Source of the DNA: Sipunculus nudus
Taxonomy: Eukaryota > Annelida > Sipuncula > Golfingiida > Sipunculidae
Reading direction: 5' to 3'
Length of the DNA: 64,000 nt
NCBI GenBank assembly: GCA_026874595.1
Contig: CM049314.1
Span: 2,317,318-2,381,317, forward strand
Shown here: in pieces, positions 58,001-64,000 of the stretch
How positions within the stretch are numbered: the stretch's first letter is position 1
Layout: every line of letters starts with the position of its first letter
The notes under the pieces: model-generated
The model's input: only the letters and a program-made list of their open reading frames with translations
What the model was told of the DNA's origin: nothing
Databases searched by the model: none
Made by a program: the position numbers and the translations under genes

Positions 58001-61000
58001 AAAGAAGAAGTCTGATGAAGAATTTGAGATCCTTGACCTGACAGATAAGAACTTCCTGCAGAAAGTGGTGGCTGACCTGTCAAAAGCTGGAGCAGCAAAG
58101 CAGATAGCAGTGGGTGGTGCTAGTGGCTGGTGAGGACTTACTTATACAGGACAGAATCAGTAACATCAGCTCTCGAGTAACTTCCTCCTCACACAGGCCT
58201 CTGTGGCCTTCTGGGGGGTCCTAGGGGTTATGACCCAGCAATGGGATTGATTACACACCCAAGACCGGTAGGTGTGGTTACTGTGTTACACTGAGTCCTG
58301 TTGATGCCAGGATAATCTCACATGTGTAAGTCCCTGTCACATAGCGAGTCCAAAACCTGAATGAAATTATTCAGATGAATCATGTACATAGTACTCATAT
58401 AAACAGGCAATAAAAATGTAGGAAGTTACCTCCTCAAAAAATCTTAAGGAAAAAAATACTTTGTTCAGCACCTTATGTTACTGTGGTGATAGAGTTTCTA
58501 GCTTGCCCAGTAAACCAGGCTGTTCATATTTTTATTTTTACCTAAAAATTGGTGTAACAATCTGGTATTTTGCCTATGACCACCAACACACAATTCAGAT
58601 GTTCTGTTGCTTTTCCAGAAAATAAGCTCCAGGGTCAGTGGAGATATTGCTAGAATATGTTAAGGAGATGAGAAGATTTTCTACAAAATCCATAACTACA
58701 CTAGTAGCAACCTTTTAAATATGGCCATTGTGCTGATCAGATAAATATTCAATCCTGATCAGTTTTGAAGCTCACATTGGGCTTTGTGATTGAACAAAAT
58801 TCACTTTATTAAAATAACTAATTGTGTATCACAGCTAAATGCACACACATGTTTCACCCAACACACTAGTTGACATGAACAGTGTGCTTTTAAGAGAATA
58901 TACAGACTGCATATATATGTATTTTGACTCCAGAAAACAAGGGTGTTTTTAAAAAGAAACTCTCTGGCAAGCTTGACAGTTATAAATAATATTAATAATT
59001 ATAAGAACTCTTCTCTTCCAGGGAATTAAACCAGCTGGACTTGCACTAGGTGTGAAATCTGATTAGATGAACACGGAAAACATTTGTGTGACTTTTGACA
59101 TTAACTTTGGTTAAACATTATGTAGGAGACTATCTGCATTCATGGTGCAGTCAGCATGTATGTAAAGCATGGGTTAGACATATTGCCCATAATGACCTAT
59201 TTCCCATATTGATAGCTTTCCCTTGTTGACAGATTTCCCATGTTGACAAATTTCCCATGTTGACAGATTTCCCATATTGACAGATTTCCCATATTGACAG
59301 ATTTCCCATATTGTATTGATATTGATGTACAGAAGCCTAAAAGGGAATCTGTTAGCATAACACTATAAATGGTCTCTAAGCATGGATGAATTTTATTTTG
59401 TAATACTGTATCTTCCTATTGTTAACTTAGTGTTCAGTAGTTGCTTAATATAACAGAAACTATATTATGATAATCTGTACACTTCTGATACTTGAATTGT
59501 ATAATGCTCATGGAGGTTTGGTTATTTTCATTTACTCCTATTTTAGTATCATGTCAGTACTTTCACTGTTGCTAAGCTGCTGTCACTATTGGCAACAGAT
59601 TATATGATCACTCTCCATACATAAGTATATTTTTGTCCTCAGGGTAACAGGCTGTCTGGCAGGGAAGATAGGAAAGGCTGTCGCAGGGACAGTAGGGGGC
59701 ACAATATTGTTATTACAGGTTGGGTTCCTTAATGTTTTGTCTGTTATATTTGTATTCTGTTTCTTTCATATGAACATTTGTCTAAGTGGTTTGCTGGATC
59801 TTATACATTAATTATTAACATCTTTTTAATTAAATTTTAATTAAAGTAGCTATATATCTTGATTGCAGATTTCAAACTGAAGGAGTTACACACAAAATGG
59901 GTTAGACACATGAGGATATTATGCTTTGAGATATTGTGAAATTTCATTTTCAACAGATATGCTATGATAATCACTCTTTATTAAATAAATAAACTTAAAA
60001 ACTTGTAAAATCTTAAAAGATCTACTGGTTATAGAAACGCAATCAAATTCCAGAATGCAGAGAACATTTGTAGCTTTCAGAATATGTGTGTAAAGTTTCA
60101 CCAGATTAAGAAGTTTTAACTGTTTTGCACATTAAAGATAAATTAAAGCACAATTTTTGCACAATCCATGGACAACCCATGGACCCTGAGACCAAAGTGG
60201 CTCCAGTCTCTATGTCTCATGTCGATGCTCTGGAGATGGCAAGCCAGTGTTAGACAAGTGTTCATATATATCTGTTGTTCTCTACTCTGTTTCTTCCTGT
60301 TGCAGTTCATAACATTTCATGGGGACCCTGCAGTAACACATTCAAAAGACTATTTCTGGACCAGGATAATTAATTTACTACCCATTAATCCATGTCCTGA
60401 CTCCTTACAATCCATGTAGCTGACAGCATAGTATATACAGTGACTCCTTACAACCCATGTAGCTGCCAGCATAGTATATCCAGTGACCCCTTACAACCCA
60501 TATAGCTGCCAGCTTAGTATATCCAGTGACTCCTTACAACCCATGTAGCTGCAAGCATAGTATATCCAGTGACTCCTAACAACCCATGTAGCTGCCAGCA
60601 TAGTATATCCAGTGACTCCTTACAACCCATGTAGCTGCCAGCATAGTATATCCAGTGACCCCTTTCAATCCTAGTAGCTGCCAGCATAGTATATCTAATG
60701 ACCCCTTACAACCCATGTAGCTGCCAGCATAGTATATCCAGTGACTCCTTACAACCCATGTAGCTGCCAGCATAGTATATCCAGTGACCCCTTACAATCC
60801 ATGTAGCTGCCAGCATTGTATATCCAGTGACTCCTTACAACCCATGTAGCTGCCAGCATAGTATATCCAGTGACTCCTTACAATCCTTGTAGCTGTAAGC
60901 ATAGTATATTCAGTGACCCCTTACAATCCTTTTAGCTGCCAGCATAGTATATCCAGTGACTCTTTACAACCAATGTAGCTGCCAGCATAGTATATCCAGT

Positions 61001-63774
61001 GACTTCTTACAACCCATGTAGCTGCCAGCATAGTATATCCAGTGACTCCTTACAATCCTTTTAGCTGCTAGCATAGTATATCCAGTGACTCCTTACAACC
61101 CATGTAGCTGCCAGCTTAGTATATCCAGTGACTTCTTACAACCCATGTAGCTGCCAGCATAGTATATCCGGTGACTCCTTACAACCCATGTAGCTGCCAG
61201 CATAGTATATCCAGTGACTCTTTACAACCCGTGTAGCTGCCAGCATAGTATATCAAGTGACTCCTTACAACCCATGTAGCTGCCAGCTTAGTATATCCAG
61301 TGACTACTTACAACCTATGTAGCTGCCAGCATAGTATATCCAGTGACTCTTTACAACCCATGTAGCTGCCAGCATAGTATATCCAGTGACTCCTTACAAC
61401 CCATGTAGCTGCCAGCTTAGTATATCCAGTGACTGTTTACAACCCATGTAGCTGCCAGCTTAGTATATCCAGTGACTCTTTACAACCCATGTAGCTGCCA
61501 GCATAGTATATCCAGTGACTCCTTACAACCCATGTAGCTGCCAGCATAGTATATCCAGTGACTGTTTACAACCTGTGTAGCTGCCAGCTTAGTATATCCA
61601 GTGACTCCTTACAACCCATGTAGCTGCCAGCATAGTATATCCAGTGACTCCTTACAACCCGTGTAGCTGCCAGCATAGTATATCCAGTGACCCCTTACAA
61701 CCCATATAGCTGCCAGCTTAGTATATCCAGTGACTCCTTACAACCCATGTAGCTGCCAGCATAGTATATCCATTGACTCTTTACAGCCCGTGTAGCTGCC
61801 AGCTTAGTATATCCAGTGACTCCTTACAACCCATGTAGCTGCCAGCATAGTATATCCAGTGACTCTTTACAGCCCGTGTAGCTGCCAGCTTAGTATATCC
61901 AGTGACTCCTTACAACCCATGTAGCTGCCAGCATAGTATATCCAGTGACTCCTTACAACCCATGTAGCTGCCAGCATAGTATATCCAGTGACTCCTTACA
62001 ACCCATGTAGCTGCCAGCATAGTATATCCAGTGACTCCTTACAACCCATGTAGCTGCCAGCATATTATATCCAGTGACCCCTTACAACCTGTGTAGCTGC
62101 CAGCTTAGTGTATCCAGTGACTCCTTACAACCCATGTAGCTGCCAGCATAGTATATATAGTGACTCTTTACAGCCCGTGTAGCTGCCAGCTTAGTATATC
62201 CAGTGACTCCTTACAACCCATGTAGCTGCCAGCATAGTATATCCAGTGACTCTTTACAACCCATGTAGCTGCCAGCATAGTATATCCAGTGACTCCTTAC
62301 AACCCATGTAGCTGCCAGCATAGTATATCCAGTGACTCCTTACTACCCATGTAGCTGCCAGCATAGTATATCCAGTGACCCCTTACAACCTGTGTAGCTG
62401 CCAGCTCAGTATATCCAGTGACTCCTTACAACCCATGTAGCTGCCAGCATAGTATATATAGTGACTCTTTACAGCCCGTGTAGCTGCCAGCTTAGTATAT
62501 CCAGTGACTCCGTACAACCCATGTAGCTGCCAGCATAGTATATCCAGCCTGAGTTATCCATTTGCCAATCATTATCTCAGCCAACAAGGTTGTCATTTCT
62601 GTTCATAAGAATTTTCCAAAAAGTTCCCAATGAATTTTGGAGAAATTTTATGAAAGAATTGGCCATGAATAAGCTCATTACATTTTTTTGATTATTTATA
62701 TATGAACTGGCAATAAAAAGTAAAAGTTAATTAAAATTTTGGCTTAAATGTTAAATTTTTGTATTAATGTAGATAAATTTTCCAGGAAAAGTCATTGTCA
62801 GTCAAATTTTTGGATGATAAGTTTAGGTGAGCATATTGATATGGTGTTGGGTATTTGTAGAGGTGGCGGCTCGAGTGATTTCTAGTTTTAGCTATATTTG
62901 TTTTAGTGTATTGTTTGCTTGAAATTATGTCATTGAAGCTACATGTTAGAATCACTTGTTAAACACTCTAAATATCTTCAAGCTATAAAAGTGGCTCTGT
63001 CATTCGAAATGAGAAAAAAAAATCAAACAATTACCCAGGATACTGGTGGTCATAAATTTTCCTGCTAATCAAATCCATTTCGGTAGTCAAGCTTTTTATA
63101 TATTTCATTGAATTTAACTTTAAAGGGTCATTAACACTTGAAAGATTAGAGTTTTTTTCCAACTGAGGCAGACTCAGAGACTTGGCCCTCAGAGTTTATT
63201 TCTGCAACATCCTTATTTCTCTAACACAGTCATTTAAATGTATATCTTTTTCAGATCGGTGGTATTTGGTTGCAGTTAGTCACCCTTATTGCTCATAGGT
63301 GGCAGCATTGAGTTTGCCATTAGCTTATTCAGTTTTCATTCCTCAATCTTCATTTCTCTTCAGTGAAAACTTGCATCATCCATTATACCTTATACAATTT
63401 AGCAGGTGGCAGCACTGCCTCTGCATTTTAACAGCATTTGCACTTGCACAGTTAATCATCACAATGGTCATCCTTTCATGTGTATAAATCACTGAGTTCC
63501 TTTTTAGTTTTGCTTACATAATTGATTTTGCTAGATTTCTTTGGCACAAAATTTTATAAACCCTATGATGTTCTTTTTTCATAGTTACTGCAGGGTCTTC
63601 AGTCACCCCTCTTTCAGCCATCACAGAATGCCCCATCCATGACCAGACCTCTGGTGTAATGTTCAGCAGTCATATGCATTGCCTCAGCTTGCTTTCAGGT
63701 GCGCAGGCTACCTTAGCGGGAATGTCGGAAAAAGTGCCGCAGCTGCCCTGGGTGGGAGTCTCCTTATACTTCAG
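48978..63774 (+). CDS. FUN14-domain (FUNDC1-like) gene, 5' part, with an alternative exon pair
   Basis: Exons seen: 48978-49023 (start codon at 49014), 58000-58129, then either 59643-59718 or 63699-63774; the gene continues beyond the window. Phases join as 1/2, 2/1 and 0. The N-terminus reads MAVEKKKSDEEFEILDLTD. FEIL (residues 12-15), preceded by acidic residues and a serine, matches the LC3-interacting region of FUNDC1 (YEVL in human), the site that binds LC3/GABARAP in mitophagy. AAKQIAVGGASGW aligns with the FUN14 domain start, and the next exon gives the first membrane segment. FUNDC proteins sit in the outer mitochondrial membrane with the N-terminus in the cytosol. The N-terminal region is shorter than in human FUNDC1. 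The 9-kb first intron holds a hAT-like element, a dispersed repeat and two tandem arrays. Confidence 0.88.
49692..54174. mobile_element. hAT-like non-autonomous element holding a tandem array
   Basis: The left end CAGGGCTGGTATGATTTGAA and the right end (reverse complement CAGGGCTGGTAAAAATTTGA) form inverted termini, followed on both sides by ATTTAAAT-rich subterminal repeats. The flanks CAGTAATG (49684-49691) and CAGCAATG (54175-54182) match at seven of eight bases, an 8-bp target duplication as in hAT transposons. No transposase is seen; the centre is the array at 50060-53640. It lies in intron 1 of the FUNDC-like gene. Confidence 0.85.
50060..53640. repeat. ~325-bp tandem array, 10 units, with 984-bp higher-order repeat
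   Basis: The palindrome AGGTGGCGCCACCT (or a one-base variant) recurs at about 50385, 50708, 51044, 51366, 51702, 52028, 52350, 52686, 53010 and 53333. A three-unit block of 984 bp is repeated essentially without change (51001 onward equals 51985 onward; 52969 onward is a slightly diverged third start). Each unit also has GGGGTCATGACCTTTCC and GCCTTGACCTTGAATATTGC. Both array borders carry GTCTGG(A/G)GATACTATGG (50072 and 53598). Confidence 0.95.
54395..55918 (+). repeat. Dispersed repeat, copy 2
   Basis: Nearly identical to 40727-42617 over its whole length except for the missing C run and the ~350 bp after it (junction near 55250), and an extra GTCCGTCC at the start. It lies inside intron 1 of the FUNDC-like gene. 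Confidence 0.92.
56060..57780 (+). repeat. ~144-bp tandem array, about 10 units, with YY1-like motif
   Basis: GGGATGATTGGTACCTATGA or variants recur at about 56203, 56352, 56483, 56630, 56769, 56914, 57059, 57203, 57347 and 57490. Units contain ACTCAACAACAACCTACTGC, CAGACCTATTGAATTACAGA and CCAATATGGCNGCCACAGCC. The block is bordered by AGGGCCCAGCTTGAC at 56060 and GCGGGGCCCTCTGAGG at 57737. Confidence 0.93.
58000..58129 (+). CDS. FUNDC-like gene, exon with LC3-interacting motif
   Basis: Acceptor TTTTTTACAG| after a T-rich tract, donor GGCTG|GTGAGG. The 130-nt exon reads KKKSDEEFEILDLTDKN, then LQKVVADLSKAGAAKQ and IAVGGASGW. EILDLT and the GG..GW ending match the FUNDC family. Confidence 0.92.
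58130..59205. other. FUNDC-like intron, no feature seen
   Basis: AT-rich intron sequence; no exon, RNA gene or recognisable element found. Confidence 0.5.
59206..59320. repeat. 17-bp tandem repeat
   Basis: About six copies of ATTTCCCATATTGACAG with TATT/TGTT variants, within the FUNDC-like intron before exon A. Confidence 0.9.
59643..59718 (+). CDS. FUNDC-like gene, alternative exon A
   Basis: Acceptor TTTTTGTCCTCAG|, donor TTACAG|GTTGGG; 76 nt: one base completes Trp, then 25 codons VTGCLAGKIGKAVAGTVG and GTILLLQ. It aligns with the first FUN14 membrane segment. The length is not a multiple of three, so it cannot be spliced together with exon B without shifting the frame. Confidence 0.88.
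59719..60396. other. FUNDC-like intron after exon A
   Basis: A good acceptor-like string (TTTCTTCCTGTTGCAG, 60289-60304) is followed by an open stretch, but the predicted peptide (ITFHGDPAVTHSKDYF) has no FUN14 similarity, so no exon is called. Confidence 0.45.
60397..62547. repeat. 43-bp minisatellite, about 50 copies
   Basis: The unit is CCCATGTAGCTGCCAGCATA + GTATATCCAGTGACTCCTTA + CAA, repeated over about 2.15 kb with point variants (CATAG/CTTAG, ACTCC/ACCCC/ACTCT, CATGT/CGTGT). Variant order suggests local multi-unit duplications (for example the CCCGTGTAGCTG-containing blocks near 61783, 61865, 62173 and 62475). It lies between the two alternative exons of the FUNDC-like gene. Confidence 0.97.
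62548..63698. other. FUNDC-like intron before exon B
   Basis: AT-rich. TTTTTCAG at 63247-63254 is acceptor-like, but the following frame (IGGIWLQLVTL) does not match FUN14 and has no clear donor. No other feature seen. Confidence 0.45.
63699..63774 (+). CDS. FUNDC-like gene, alternative exon B
   Basis: Acceptor TTGCTTTCAG|, donor CTTCAG|GTGCTA; also exactly 76 nt in the same phase, giving CAGYLSGNVGKSAAAALG and GSLLILQ. With the carried Trp it reads WCAGYL, closer to human FUNDC1 (WCAGF) than exon A, and keeps the VGK, GG and LLxLQ positions. It therefore encodes the same domain segment as exon A in a diverged form. Confidence 0.88.
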
Positions 63775-63954
63775 GTGCTAAATTTAATTAGTTTTCTGTA
63801 AAAGAAATATTTTTTTAAGCAAATCTTTTTTAGGACACTAAAACTGTCATGTTTTAAAGGCTGTTAGAACAATAGCAGTTGTGAATTTGATTAAATAAAA
63901 TTGTCAGATGGTGTTTGTATAAGTGATTTTACCCTGAATTTTATGTAAAATGTA

Positions 63955-64000
63955 TGACATAATATAATAATAATAAAACAGTAATAATAATAATAATAAT
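63955..64000. repeat. (AAT)n microsatellite at the window edge
   Basis: AATAATAAT repeats run off the right end of the window. Confidence 0.9.

Noticed and set aside
60304-60419. Exon after the TTCCTGTTGCAG acceptor in the FUNDC-like intron
   Set aside because: The predicted peptide has no FUN14 similarity and ends in a stop without a usable donor.
60576-60773. Minus-strand frame of repeated 14-15 residue units (LAATWVVRSHWIYYAG)
   Set aside because: Translation of the 43-bp minisatellite over a short stretch where the frame happens to stay open; not conserved along the array.
60397-62547. Regular 43-bp repeats as a CRISPR array
   Set aside because: Units are directly joined with no unique spacers, and the genome is eukaryotic; it is a minisatellite.

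Overview
This is eukaryotic (animal) nuclear DNA. Genes are split by introns with consensus GT/AG sites. Most of the window is intron or intergenic sequence filled with retrotransposons, small inverted-repeat elements, microsatellites and long tandem arrays. The mix (Ty3/gypsy and CR1/L2-like elements, tRNA-headed short repeats, arrays built on TGACCTTTGACC, GTCCGTCC-type repeats) looks like a marine invertebrate, most likely a mollusc; that taxon call is an inference. There are no bacterial-type operons, and most open reading frames are chance or repeat-derived. Two host genes can be read exon by exon. (1) A complete monocarboxylate-transporter-like (SLC16/MCT) gene lies on the minus strand from 13771 down to 4578, in five coding exons whose phases join exactly into 463 codons plus a stop. 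(2) The 5' part of a FUN14-domain (FUNDC1-like mitophagy receptor) gene runs on the plus strand from 48978 past the right edge. It includes two 76-nt exons (59643-59718 and 63699-63774) that encode alternative versions of the same FUN14 membrane segment, so they look like a mutually exclusive pair. Layout: 1-1397 is the 3' end of a decayed gypsy element with its LTR. 1491-4577 shows no gene. 4578-13771 is the MCT gene; its first intron holds a ~143-bp array rich in nuclear-receptor DR1 motifs (8990-10340) and a second degenerate array (10440-12180). 15510-15585 is a tRNA-like short repeat. 16800-18773 carries scattered minus-strand exon-like pieces. 20846-25380 is a four-copy, ~1.13-kb direct tandem repeat, each copy carrying the same 37-codon exon-like ORF with a start codon and splice donor. 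27276-32931 is a nearly full-length but broken gypsy element (minus strand) with both LTRs. 32940-35555 and 37975-38960 are decayed non-LTR retrotransposons. 40727-42617 and 54395-55918 are two copies of one dispersed repeat. 45600-47130 is a ~277-bp tandem array. 49692-54174 is a hAT-like non-autonomous element with an 8-bp target duplication; it contains a 10-unit ~325-bp array with 984-bp higher-order periodicity. 56100-57600 is a ~144-bp array with YY1-like motifs. 60397-62547 is a 43-bp minisatellite between the two alternative FUNDC exons. Functionally, the two host genes are unrelated: a plasma-membrane solute carrier and a mitochondrial outer-membrane receptor. The most striking biology is in their introns: the exon pair with a large minisatellite between its members, and large receptor-motif-rich arrays inside introns of both genes.
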